DNA from: Stutzerimonas stutzeri
Lineage (GTDB): Bacteria; Pseudomonadota; Gammaproteobacteria; Pseudomonadales; Pseudomonadaceae
Assembly (NCBI RefSeq): GCF_024451105.1
Contig: NZ_JANGEY010000003.1
Coordinates: 248,001 to 312,000 of the forward strand
DNA: 64,000 nucleotides
Reading direction: 5' to 3'
Shown: one piece after another, positions 45,211 through 54,700 of the stretch
Position numbering within the stretch: the first letter of the stretch is position 1
Layout: each line of letters starts with the position of its first letter
Made by a program: the position numbers and the translations under genes
The notes under the pieces: model-generated
The model's input: only the letters and a program-made list of their open reading frames with translations
The model's database searches: none
What the model was told of the DNA's origin: nothing

Positions 45211-45318
45211 GACCGGCGGCGAATGCCGAAGAGGAGGGCGGTCGTGCTGCGACTTGCCGAAGCGGCGAGCATCTGCCCTGGACGTCATCCCGGCGTCGAG
45301 GGCAGACGGCGACAGGCG

Positions 45319-45651
45319 TCACTTGCCATACAGCTGCCGGTCGCGCTGGATGGGCGACTTGTGCATGGGCTCGGGTCTGTCCATTCTGTCCTGCGGGGCT
45401 AGCTCCTCGGGCATGTCGCCCGCCGCAGTCGGTTGTTCCTTGATCATCCGGATGTAGCGCTCGGCGAACTCCTCCTGGCCTGGACGATCGCTCTGCGATC
45501 TGCGCTGGGTGTGGTAATCGATCAGCCGGTCGCTGCCGCTTTCGACCAGCAGCAGCTGCGTGCCGTCCGGCGCCGTACCGGCCTGGACCGTGGTCAGGCT
45601 CAAGCCGACCACCAGGACCGTCAGCGCGAATGTGCCTGGAACGGTTTTCAT
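45319..45651 (-). CDS. Small exported hypothetical protein
   Basis: A 110-residue protein that I do not recognise. Residues 1-24 form a clear signal peptide (MKTVPGTFALTVLVVGLSL, cleavage after VQA). The mature part is very hydrophilic, rich in Asp, Glu, Arg and Pro, and contains ERYIRMIKEQPTAAGDMP. It has no cysteine and no further membrane segment. It is probably periplasmic. It lies alone between the PA2779-family gene and lapG, on the opposite strand. No function is assigned. Confidence 0.6.
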   Translation of the reverse strand: MKTVPGTFALTVLVVGLSLTTVQAGTAPDGTQLLLVESGSDRLIDYHTQRRSQSDRPGQEEFAERYIRMIKEQPTAAGDMPEELAPQDRMDRPEPMHKSPIQRDRQLYGK

Positions 45652-45836
45652 GGTGTCATCCTCCGCAACGAGTCGACGTCTACAGCCTAGTTCCTGCGAA
45701 GCGGCCGCGAACCTGCCCGGCGCGCACGAACCGACGAACGCAGCTTGCCGCTGACCGGCTCTTGGGCTACAGAGCCCATGTCTGCTGGCTTGTGGGCCGG
45801 CAACCGTTCGTCACCCGATTCGCCGAGGAATGCCGC

Positions 45837-46559
45837 ATGAGGAAGTCGACCCTGCTGGGCTCGCTGCTGCAGAGCCGCCGGAGCCACGTGCTGGCCGGGC
45901 TGCTGTTCGGCAGCGGGCTGCTCCTGGGGCCGGCCAAGGCCGCCGCGCAGATCGGTCAGACGCATCGCCACGAAGCCGCCACGCCTCAGTTGCAGGCCTG
46001 GCGCGATATGCTGGCCCGCGCCAGGCCGCTGAGCGAGGAAGAGCAGCTCGAGCTGGTCAACCGGTTCTTCAACAGCGAGGTACGCTTCGCCGAGGATCAT
46101 CAGCTGTGGGGGCAGTTCGACTACTGGGCCACGCCCCTGGAACTGCTCCAGCTGGGCGCCGGCGACTGCGAGGACTTCGCGCTGGCCAAGTACTTCACGC
46201 TACGCGTGCTCGGCGTGCCCGAGCAGCGCCTGCGGATCGCTTACACGACACAGGCCTCGACCGGGCAGGCACACATGGTGCTCGGCTACTGGCCCGACAA
46301 CGGCGAGCTGCCGCTGCTGCTCGACAACCTGCGGGCGGAAATCCTGCCGCTGACCCGGCGCCGCGACCTCGAGCTGCAGTTCGCCTTCGATGCCGAGCAC
46401 CTGTACCGGTTCGCCGACAATCGACTGACCGCCGCGGGGGACGCCAGACTGCTGCCGCACTGGGAGGCGCTGCAGACGCGGGTGAGCCGCGAGCTGAGGC
46501 ACATCCTCGGCGACGGCCAGATGCTGGCCGCCGCGCCGCCGAGCCGACCGGCCAGCTGA
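45837..46559 (+). CDS. lapG: LapG-type transglutaminase-like periplasmic cysteine protease
   Basis: A 240-residue BTLCP-family protease. A signal region lies at residues 1-37 (LAGLLFGSGLLLGPAKAAAQ). The catalytic triad is Cys111 (GAGDCEDFA), His146 (GQAHMVLGYW) and Asp163 (LLLDNL), with the same 35- and 17-residue spacing as described for Legionella LapG (Cys137, His172, Asp189). Known role: it cleaves a surface adhesin such as LapA and releases biofilm when cyclic di-GMP is low, under control of LapD. No lapD or adhesin is next to it here, so its regulator and substrate must lie elsewhere. Confidence 0.88.
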   Translation: MRKSTLLGSLLQSRRSHVLAGLLFGSGLLLGPAKAAAQIGQTHRHEAATPQLQAWRDMLARARPLSEEEQLELVNRFFNSEVRFAEDHQLWGQFDYWATPLELLQLGAGDCEDFALAKYFTLRVLGVPEQRLRIAYTTQASTGQAHMVLGYWPDNGELPLLLDNLRAEILPLTRRRDLELQFAFDAEHLYRFADNRLTAAGDARLLPHWEALQTRVSRELRHILGDGQMLAAAPPSRPAS

Positions 46560-46660
46560 TCGCCAGGGCAGCGCCCGGGATGAGATCGTCGCGGCGGGAG
46601 ACCGCAGCCGGCTGCAGATACGCATGCAATATCCGATAACGCCCAGACCCGGAAATTGCA

Positions 46661-46666
46661 TATAAT
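46661..46666 (+). promoter_or_regulatory. Perfect TATAAT -10 box before the recombinase gene
   Basis: TATAAT lies 58 bases before the recombinase start. TTGCA immediately precedes it, with TG two bases away, close to an extended -10. No good -35 box is found at 16-18 bases. Confidence 0.45.
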
Positions 46667-46723
46667 GCCTGCAGGCCGGCTCTCCGGCCGTACCGCCCAC
46701 CGTCTCAGGGATGGAAAATCCGC

Positions 46724-48031
46724 ATGACGCCCAACGCCCCGCAGCCCTTGTTCGAAACCTACGACCGCTTCCTGGAGCTGAACTTCCTGCAAGTCAGCGA
46801 GGAACTGCCCGCCGTGCGCGCCTATCTCGGCGGCTTTCCCGCCGACCTGCAGGCCGTCGAGGGTTACCTCGCGGTACGCGGCTTCCTCAAGTCCTACGCC
46901 GGCAACGAGCCAACCTTCAACTCCTACCGCACCCATGTCGAACGTCTGCTGCTGTGGGCCTTGCTGGTCGCCCGCAAGCCGCTGCTCGAGCTGCGCCGCC
47001 GCGACGCCGAGGCCTTCATGGAGTTCTGCCTCAGGCCGCCCAGGGACTGGGTCGGCCCCATGGTCCGCTCGCGGTTCGTGCGCCTGGGCGGTCGCCGCAA
47101 GCTGGAGTCGGACAGCTACGCGGTCAACGAGGACTGGCGGCCGTTCAGCATCCGCACACCCAAGCGCAACCGCGCGGCGAACGCCGCCGACGCCGGCGGC
47201 GGCGAAACCCTCGAGGCGCGACCCTATCGCATGTCCCAAGGCTCGGTCGCCCAGGTATTCGCCGTCTGCGGCAGCTTCTTCCAGCACGCCATCGACGAGG
47301 GCCTGACCGAAGTCAATCCGTTCCGAGCGGTCAAGCAGAAATCCGTCTACAAGCAGCGCAACACCCTGGACGTATCCGGACGCTCGCTCACCCAGCTGCA
47401 ATGGAGCTACGTGCTGGAAACCGCAGAACGGATGGCCGACGAGGAGCCCGAGGTCCACGAGCGCACGCTGTTCATCCTCGCCACCCTGTTCGCCATGTAC
47501 CTGCGGGTCTCCGACCTGGTCGGCCGCGACAACTGGGAGCCGACCATGGGCGACTTCCGCCGCGACAGCACCGGCAACTGGTGGTTCCACGTGGTCGGCA
47601 AGGGCAACAAGGCCGCCAAGATCAGCGTGCGCGACGACTACATCCAGACCTACCTGAGCCGCTACCGCCGCCACCTGGGTCTGCCGTCCCTGCCATCGCC
47701 GCACGAGACGCACCCGCTGATCGCCACCCTCAAGGGCCGCGCCGGGCTGTCCGACCGCCACCTGCGCCTGCTCCTGCAGGCGGTGTTCGACCGCGCGCTG
47801 GAGCGCATGGTGAGCGAAGGCTGGAGCAACGACGAGGTCGACCATCTGCGCTCGGCCTCGCTGCACTGGCTGCGGCACACCTCGGCCACCTTCGATGCCC
47901 CGCACCGTGACATGAAGGATCTGCAGGCCGATCTGCGCCACAACAGCCTGAGCACCACGCAGAACACCTACTACAACTCCCTCGACGAGCAGCGCGCGCA
48001 CTCGATCAAGCACTTGCCGCTCAAGCGTTGA
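46724..48031 (+). CDS. Tyrosine site-specific recombinase (orphan integrase)
   Basis: A 435-residue phage-type integrase. The N-terminal core-binding part includes YLAVRGFLKSYAGNEPTFNSYRTHVERLLLW. The catalytic domain shows the Arg in FAMYLRVSDLVG, a Lys in VVGKGNKAAK, HWLRHTSAT, then LRHNSLSTTQNTYYNS with the nucleophilic Tyr among the paired tyrosines. All RKHRHY positions therefore look filled. No excisionase, att repeat or phage genes are seen nearby, so this is either a domesticated recombinase or the remnant of an element. Its 3' end overlaps the convergent PilZ/HD-GYP-like gene by 11 bases. Confidence 0.85.
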   Translation: MTPNAPQPLFETYDRFLELNFLQVSEELPAVRAYLGGFPADLQAVEGYLAVRGFLKSYAGNEPTFNSYRTHVERLLLWALLVARKPLLELRRRDAEAFMEFCLRPPRDWVGPMVRSRFVRLGGRRKLESDSYAVNEDWRPFSIRTPKRNRAANAADAGGGETLEARPYRMSQGSVAQVFAVCGSFFQHAIDEGLTEVNPFRAVKQKSVYKQRNTLDVSGRSLTQLQWSYVLETAERMADEEPEVHERTLFILATLFAMYLRVSDLVGRDNWEPTMGDFRRDSTGNWWFHVVGKGNKAAKISVRDDYIQTYLSRYRRHLGLPSLPSPHETHPLIATLKGRAGLSDRHLRLLLQAVFDRALERMVSEGWSNDEVDHLRSASLHWLRHTSATFDAPHRDMKDLQADLRHNSLSTTQNTYYNSLDEQRAHSIKHLPLKR

Positions 48032-49673
48032 CGCTCACCAGGATCGCGTCGATGCGCCCCAGCTGGGCCAGCTCGCGACCGACCCGCGGCGCACCGAGGA
48101 CCGGGTTCTTCAGGCTCCGCCGGTCGCTGAGCTGCACCTGGGCCACCGCGCCGTGGCGGTCCAGGCGTTGCACCCAGCCCAGCGCACCCTCGGCGAAGTG
48201 CACCAGCGAGCCGATGGGGATCACCCCGAAGCGCCGCACGTAGCGCTGGCACCAGCGCCGGTCGAGCTGCCCCTGGTTGCCGATCAGACTGCGGTAGATG
48301 CCCGAGATCGGATAGCCCGGCCGGTCCGGGCGCGCCCGGCTCATGGCGTCCACCACATCCACCACCGCCGCGGCGCGGGCCAGCTCGCCCAGCGGCGCGC
48401 CGCCGTCGTCGAGGCGACGATGGATGCCCTCGACCACCTCGACGACTAGCGCCTCGGGCAACCAGTCGCACTCGCTCAGGCGTGCGCGCAGCAGCTGCAC
48501 GTGCCCGGCGAAGGCCGACCGCTGCGCCTCGTCCAGCTGTCCAGCCTCGCGCAGGCTGGCCGGCAGCAGCGCCTTGCCCAGATCGTGGACCAGCGCGCAA
48601 CCGACGATGGCCTTCAGCGAGCCGGCCGGCAGCGCAGCCTCGCTCATCAGGTCGGCCAGGCGCACGGCCACGGCGACCACGTGCTGGACCAGTGGCTCGT
48701 CGTCCACCAGGCAATGGCAGGCGAACAGCAGCGCCTCGCGGTCCTCCGCGAGCAGGTCGAGCAGGAAGGCGCTGTATCGCTCGAGCTGCTGGGAGTCGAC
48801 CTGCGCGCCCTCCTCCAGCCGGCGCAGCTGCCAGCTGAGCCAGGCCGCCAGCTGGGCCAGTCGACGCGCCATCGGCGTCACATAGTCGCGCCCATGCGGG
48901 CGTTCGTCGTCGCCCGGCGAGCGGCCCGCCGGCTCGGTGCGCACGAACAGCGGCGACGGCGCCTGGCGCGCGTCGCGCCCCCCTTCCCGGTCGATCTCGC
49001 GCACACAGAAGGCCAGGCGCTCCGCCAGGGTCTCGTCGAGCGCCGCGAAGACGTGGCCGCAGCGCACCCCACGGCCGTCGCCGAGCGGCTGCACATGGCG
49101 CAGGTGCGCCTCGACGACGAGACTCTGGCCGCTGGGGAAGCACAGCTCGAGCGATTCGAGCGCCTGCCCGGCCTGCAGCCGCTCCGGTGCCAGGCCGGGA
49201 TACTCGACCAGGCAGCCGCCCACCGAGAGATTGAGCAGCCGCCCGCGCAACGGCGCCGCCGTGGGCTCCGTGCGCGTCTCCACGCGCACGTCCATCAGGG
49301 CATCCAGCTCGGCCCGCGCGTCCCGCCGGCGGTGGACGACGTCCAGCCAGCGCGGCCAGCGGCAGACGATCAGCACGCCCTGCTCCGCCGCCTCGCTCTG
49401 CAGGACGTGCAGCGGCGCGCTCTGCAGGATGGTGCCGGCCACCCGCCCCTCGAGGATCGGGGCGCCCGGCATCGGGGCGCCCGGCGGCGGGACCTCCAGT
49501 TCGAGGAGCAGGCGCCGCTCGTCCGGCAGGCCGATTCGGCGCACGGCAATCGGCACGCCGGGCTGCTCCGGGTGGATCAGGCGGGCATGCCCGCTCCGGC
49601 CCAGGGCTTCGAGCAGCCCCCGGCACTTGTCGGACTGCTCGATACGCTCGAATGCATCGCTGGCGGACATCAT
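48021..49673 (-). CDS. PilZ and HD-GYP-like signalling protein
   Basis: A 550-residue cytoplasmic protein. The first 100 residues may be a YcgR-N-like domain. A PilZ-type domain follows, with RRRDARAELDA and LLNLSVGGCLVEYPG (the N/DxSxxG cyclic di-GMP motif). The C-terminal half is HD-like: VHDLGKALLPASL keeps the HD metal pair, but the HHE segment is IHRRLDDGG and the GYP position reads RPDRPGYPISG, so the phosphodiesterase site is partly degenerate. It may bind cyclic di-GMP and no longer hydrolyse it well. I used the ATG at 49673; an in-frame ATG immediately follows. Confidence 0.75.
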   Translation of the reverse strand: MMSASDAFERIEQSDKCRGLLEALGRSGHARLIHPEQPGVPIAVRRIGLPDERRLLLELEVPPPGAPMPGAPILEGRVAGTILQSAPLHVLQSEAAEQGVLIVCRWPRWLDVVHRRRDARAELDALMDVRVETRTEPTAAPLRGRLLNLSVGGCLVEYPGLAPERLQAGQALESLELCFPSGQSLVVEAHLRHVQPLGDGRGVRCGHVFAALDETLAERLAFCVREIDREGGRDARQAPSPLFVRTEPAGRSPGDDERPHGRDYVTPMARRLAQLAAWLSWQLRRLEEGAQVDSQQLERYSAFLLDLLAEDREALLFACHCLVDDEPLVQHVVAVAVRLADLMSEAALPAGSLKAIVGCALVHDLGKALLPASLREAGQLDEAQRSAFAGHVQLLRARLSECDWLPEALVVEVVEGIHRRLDDGGAPLGELARAAAVVDVVDAMSRARPDRPGYPISGIYRSLIGNQGQLDRRWCQRYVRRFGVIPIGSLVHFAEGALGWVQRLDRHGAVAQVQLSDRRSLKNPVLGAPRVGRELAQLGRIDAILVSVNA

Positions 49674-49934
49674 GGAATCGTGGATCTGCAACGGGACCGA
49701 TGAGACGGGCGGGGATGGCCCGCCCGGAAGGGCGCACACACTACAGGCGCAGCTTCGCGCAGGACAAGATGCCCGGGAGGCGGGGCTCGCCCCCTGCCCC
49801 GCGCCAGCGGCGCCGGCAGATCGCCCGACGGACGACCGGAAAGCCCATTCCAGAGAGCCTGCGGCAGGATTGCGGGGCGACCGGTCGGCGGCGCTCGATG
49901 CGGTCGCGCGGAGAAACCGCCCATCCGGCGCTCT

Positions 49935-50582
49935 TTATTCGGCGAATTGAAAGTCCTCGGCGGCGGAGCGCGCGTGGATCGCCATGAAGGCCGCCACGAC
50001 CCGCCGGGCATGCTGGACGCACTCGTCCTCTCCGGACCGCGCGAGCGGCACGCGGTACAGTCCGCGCAACAGGTCGAGTCCCATCGTCATGCCCAGCAGC
50101 AGCTCCGCGCTGGCCATCGGCTCCGCGCAGCGGATCAGCCCGGCCCGATCCGCCGCCTGCAGGTAGTCGGCCAGCACCCGCTGGGTATCGGCCGGGCCGT
50201 TGCGATACACCTCGCCCAGGTCCTGGCTGCTCTGCGCAATCGAGCCCAGCGCCTGCATCAGGCGCCGGTGGTGGTCGCTGGCGATGAAACGGGTCAGCGC
50301 CCGGACCAGCGCGCCGAGATCGGCGCACAGCGCTTCCCGACTGGCGGGGCTGCGCCCGAGCGCCTGGTGGATGGCGAACGCCTCGCCGCACACCACCGCC
50401 TGCAGCAGCTCGTGGCGATTGGCGTAACGGGCGTACAGGGTCGCCTTGGAGATCCCGGCAAGGCCGGCGACCCGGTCCATGGTGAGGGCCTGCGGCCCTT
50501 CGGCGAACACCAGCTCGCGGGCGGCGTGGAGGATGTCGCGGTCCTTCTGCGGGTCGGCGGGACGTCCGGTTCTGGTTGACAT
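49935..50582 (-). CDS. TetR-family transcriptional repressor
   Basis: A 215-residue regulator. The N-terminal helix-turn-helix lies at about residues 20-60 (ALTMDRVAGLAGISKATLYARYANRHELLQ). The C-terminal ligand-binding domain is typical of TetR_C_7-like efflux regulators (RLMQALGSIAQSSQDLGEVYRNGP). The start is ATG at 50582 (MSTRTGRPADPQKD). It is divergent from a lipoprotein adaptor and RND permease, with a palindromic operator in the 82-base gap, so it most probably represses the efflux pair and itself. The inducer is unknown. Confidence 0.9.
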   Translation of the reverse strand: MSTRTGRPADPQKDRDILHAARELVFAEGPQALTMDRVAGLAGISKATLYARYANRHELLQAVVCGEAFAIHQALGRSPASREALCADLGALVRALTRFIASDHHRRLMQALGSIAQSSQDLGEVYRNGPADTQRVLADYLQAADRAGLIRCAEPMASAELLLGMTMGLDLLRGLYRVPLARSGEDECVQHARRVVAAFMAIHARSAAEDFQFAE

Positions 50583-50625
50583 GTCGAGGGCCTGCGCTGG
50601 CTGCTGGCTGGGCAAGAACGATTTC

Positions 50626-50641
50626 TGTACATTACCGTACA
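50626..50641. promoter_or_regulatory. TetR-type operator between tetR and efflux genes
   Basis: TGTACATTACCGTACA is an inverted repeat TGTAC-N6-GTACA in the short divergent spacer, 44 bases from the tetR start and 23 bases from the adaptor start. Its place and symmetry fit an operator of the adjacent TetR protein. Confidence 0.7.
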
Positions 50642-50664
50642 CTAAGTCAGGGAAGCCACCGCCC

Positions 50665-51714
50665 ATGCGTCTTTCGTCGCTGCTGCTCGCTCCGTTCCTG
50701 CTGTTTCTCGTCGCCTGCGGCGATAGCCCCGAGCCGCAGGCGGCGAAGGATCTGCCACCGCTGGTGAGAACCGTGGCGGTACGCAGCGGCGCTGCCGCCC
50801 CCCTCGGCCTGTCCGGCACGGTGCGGGCGCGGGTCGAGACGCCCCTGGCCTTCCAGGTCGGCGGGCGCATCGCCCGGCGCCTGAGCGATGCCGGCCAGCC
50901 GGTGCGCGCCGGCCAGGCGCTGTTCGAGCTGGACGCCCGCGACCTCGAACCGGAGGTCGGCGCAGCGGCGGCGGATCTGGCGGCTGCCGAGGCCGCACTG
51001 GCCAGCGCCGCGTCCGACCTGCGCCGCCATCGCGAACTGCGCACGAAGAACTTCGTCAGCGCCCAGGCCCTGGAGCGCGCCGAACTGGCCAGCCGCGAGG
51101 CACGCACCCGCCGCGACGCGGCCATGGCGCGCCTGGCCCAGGCCCGCAACGCGCTCGGCTACGCCCGCCTGCAGGCGCCGGCGGACGGCGTGCTGATCGA
51201 CGTCACCGGCGAGGCCGGTCAGGTGGTTGCCGCCGGCGAGCCGGTCGCCCTGCTCGCCCAGGCCGGCGAGCGCGAGATCGAGGTGCACTTTGCCGAAGGC
51301 GTGACGCCGCCGCCGCACGGCGAACTGCTCGCCGCGGACGGCGCGCGCCTGCCGCTGCGCCTGCGCGAGACGGCCGGCGCGGTCGACGCCCTGGGCCGCA
51401 CCCTGCGCGCCCGCTACACGGTGCTGGAGCGGGCGGACGACCTGCGGCTCGGCGCGGTGCTGCGCACCCGCTTCGCCGCGGACAGCGACGGCGCAGCCTT
51501 CGCGGTACCCATCGGCGCGCTCGACGAGCGCGGCCGGGGGCCGCGGGTCTGGCGTCTGCGCGACGGCCGCGTGACGGCCGTGGCGGTCGTCGTGCTGAGC
51601 GTGGACGGCGATACCGCGCGCATCCGCGGGCCGCTGGCGGTCGGCGAACGGCTGGTCGCCCTCGGCACCCACCTGCTCGGCGACGACATGGCGGTGCGGG
51701 AGCTGGCCCGATGA
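50665..51714 (+). CDS. RND efflux periplasmic adaptor lipoprotein
   Basis: A 349-residue membrane fusion protein. The lipobox LFLVAC puts the lipidated Cys at residue 18. The hairpin and lipoyl parts are seen in AFQVGGRIARRLSDAGQPVRAGQ and later LQAPADGVLIDVTGEAGQVV. ATGA overlap with the next gene couples it to the permease. It is divergent from tetR and behind the operator. It should connect the permease to an outer-membrane channel encoded elsewhere, perhaps an OprM- or TolC-like protein. Confidence 0.9.
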   Translation: MRLSSLLLAPFLLFLVACGDSPEPQAAKDLPPLVRTVAVRSGAAAPLGLSGTVRARVETPLAFQVGGRIARRLSDAGQPVRAGQALFELDARDLEPEVGAAAADLAAAEAALASAASDLRRHRELRTKNFVSAQALERAELASREARTRRDAAMARLAQARNALGYARLQAPADGVLIDVTGEAGQVVAAGEPVALLAQAGEREIEVHFAEGVTPPPHGELLAADGARLPLRLRETAGAVDALGRTLRARYTVLERADDLRLGAVLRTRFAADSDGAAFAVPIGALDERGRGPRVWRLRDGRVTAVAVVVLSVDGDTARIRGPLAVGERLVALGTHLLGDDMAVRELAR

Positions 51715-54700
51715 GCTTTCCCAACCTGTCCGCGCTCGCCGTGCGCGAGCGTGCGCTGACCCTGTTCCTGCTGGTCCTGGCGATGCTCGCCGGCGTCCAG
51801 TCCTTCCTCGCCCTCGGCCGCGCCGAGGACCCCGCCTTCACCGTGCGGGCCATGCTGGTCAGCGTGCTGTGGCCGGGCGCCACGCCCGCGGAGCTGCAGG
51901 CCCAGGTGGTCGACCGTCTGGAGAAGCGCATCCAGGAGGTCGAGAACCTCTACCGGATCGAGACCAGCATCCGCGCCGGCCAGGCCACCCTGCAGATCGA
52001 GTTCCACGACCACACGCCGCAGGCGCAGGTCCCCGCGCTGTTCTACGAGGTGCGCAAGCGCATGCAGGACGAGGCCGCCAGCCTGCCGCCCGGCGTGCTC
52101 GGACCGATCGTCCGGGACGACTTCTCCGACGTCTACTTCAGCCTGATCGCCCTCACCGCCCCCGGCCTGCCGATGCACGCGCTGACCCGCGACGCCGAGG
52201 CGATCCGCGACCGCCTGCAACGGGTTCCCGGCGTGCACAAGGCCATGCTGCTGGGCGAGCGCAGCGAGCGGGTGTATCTCGAGTTCGACAATGCGCGGCT
52301 GAGCAACCTGGGCATCGACCCACAGGCGGTCTTCGCCGCCATCGACGCCAGCAACCGCCTGCTGCCGGCCGGCCGCCTGGAGACCGACGGCCCGCGCCTG
52401 CACCTGCGCCTGGACGCCGACCTGTCCGATCCCGAGCAACTGGCCGGGGTGCCGGTACGGGTCGGCAACCGCGTGCTCCGCCTCGCCGACCTCGCCGACA
52501 TCCGCCGCGGCTACGAGGACCCGCCCAGCTACCTGGTGCGCTCGCGCGGGGAGGATGCGCTGCTGCTCGGCGTGGTCATGAACAAGGGCGAGAACGGCCT
52601 GGAACTGGGCGCACGACTGGCCGAGTTCCTCGCCGCCGAGCGCCGGCAACTGCCGCTGGGCATGACGCTCGAGGTGCTGACCAACCAGGCCGACGCCATC
52701 GACCAGGCGGTCAGCCTGTTCCAGCTCAAGTTCCTGGTCGCGGTGGCCGTGGTGGTGGCGGTCAGCGTGCTGGCCATCGGCCTGCGCGCCGGGCTGATCG
52801 TCGGCATCGCCGTGCCGCTGACCCTGGGCCTGACCTTCCTGGTGATGCTGCTCGAGGGCATCGACCTCGACCGCGTCACCCTCGGCGCGCTGATCATCGC
52901 CCTGGGCCTGCTGGTCGACGACGCCATCATCGCCGTAGAGATGATGCTGGTGAAGATGGAGGAAGGCTGGGACCGCGTGCGCGCCGCCGCCCACGCCTGG
53001 ACCGTCACCGCCGCGCCCATGCTCTACGGCACCCTGGTGACCGTGGCCGGTTTCTTCCCCATCGGCTTCGCCCGTTCGGGGGTCGGCGAGTACGCCGGCA
53101 ACATCTTCTGGGTGCTGGCCATCGCCCTGCTGGTGTCCTGGCTGGTCGCGGTGGTGTTCGTCCCCTACCTGGGGGTGAAGATGCTGCCGTCCTTCGCCGC
53201 CAGGAGCGGCCATGACCACGCCGGGCTCTACCACACCCCGGCCTACCGCCGCCTGCGCGCGCTGATCGGCTGGTGCGTGACCTGGCGCAAGACGGTGGTC
53301 GGCGCCACCGTGGCGCTGCTCGGGCTGTCGGTGGCCGGCATGGTCCTGCTGGTGGAGAAGCAGTTCTTCCCCAGCTCGGACCGTCCGGAGGTGCTGGTCG
53401 CCGTCTACCTGCCGCAGGGCGGCAGCGTCGCCGCCACGGACGCCACGGTGCGCAAGCTCGAGGCCATCCTCGCCCCGCTGCCGGAGGTGCGCAGCCTGTC
53501 CGCCTACGTCGGCGCCGGCGCGCCGCGCTTCTTCCTCGGCGCCAACCCCGAGCCGCCCTCGCCCGCCTTCGCCAAGGTCCTCGCCGTGGCGCAGGACGTG
53601 GCAGCGCGCGAGACGCTCATGGCCACCCTGCAGCGGCACATCGACCGGGGCGACTTCCCCGAGGCGCGGGTGCGGGTCTACCGGCTGCTCTACGGCCCGC
53701 CGGTGGTCTGGCCGGTCGCCTTCCGGGTCTTCGGCCCCGACCCGCTGGTGCTGCGCGACGTCGCCCAGCGGGTGCGCGCGGTGATGGCGGACGATCCGCA
53801 CGTGGTCGACCCGCACCTGGAATGGGACGAGCGCGCCCCGGTGCTGCACCTGGCCATGGACGCCGAGCGCCTGCGCCTGCTCGGCCTCACCCCGCAGGAG
53901 GTAGCCCGCCAGCTGCAGTTCCAGCTCGACGGCGTGGCGGTCACCCAGCTGCGCCAGGACATCCGCAGCGTCGAGGTGATCGCTCGCGGCAGCAGCGGCG
54001 GCCGGCGCCTCGACGCCGACGGCCTGGCCAGCCTGGAAGTGCTCGGCGGCGACGGTCGCAAGCTGCCGTTCGGCCAGCTCGGCCGGCTCGAGGTGCGCTT
54101 CGAGGACCCGCTGATCAAGCGCTACAACCGCGAGCCGGTGCTGACCGTGCAGGCCGACGTGCGCGGCGCCCAGCCCAACGACGTCACCGCCGACCTCTGG
54201 CGGGCGCTGGCCGAGCTGCGCGGCCAGCTGCCGGCGGGCTACCGCATCGACATCGCCGGCGCGGTCGAGGAGTCGGGCAAGGCCGACGCCTCGATCCAGA
54301 AACTGCAGCCGGCGATGGTCGCCTTCATGCTGATCCTCATCATGCTGCAGATGCGCTCCTTCTCCGGCACCTTCATCGTGCTGGCCACCGCCCCGCTGGG
54401 GCTGATCGGCGCGGTGCTCGCCCTGCGGCTGTTCGACCAGCCGTTCGGCTTCGTCGCCCTGCTCGGCCTGACCGGCCTGGCCGGCATCCTGATGCGCAAC
54501 ACACTGATCCTCACCCAGCAGGTGGCCGACAACCTGGCGGCCGGCATGCCGGCCTTCGCGGCCGTGGTGGAGGCGGCGGTGCAGCGCGCCCGTCCGGTGC
54601 TGCTGACCGCGCTGGCTGCCGCCCTCGCCTTCGTGCCGCTGACCCTGGACGGCTTCTGGGGGCCGCTGGCCTACGTGCTGATCGGCGGCGTGGCGGTCGG

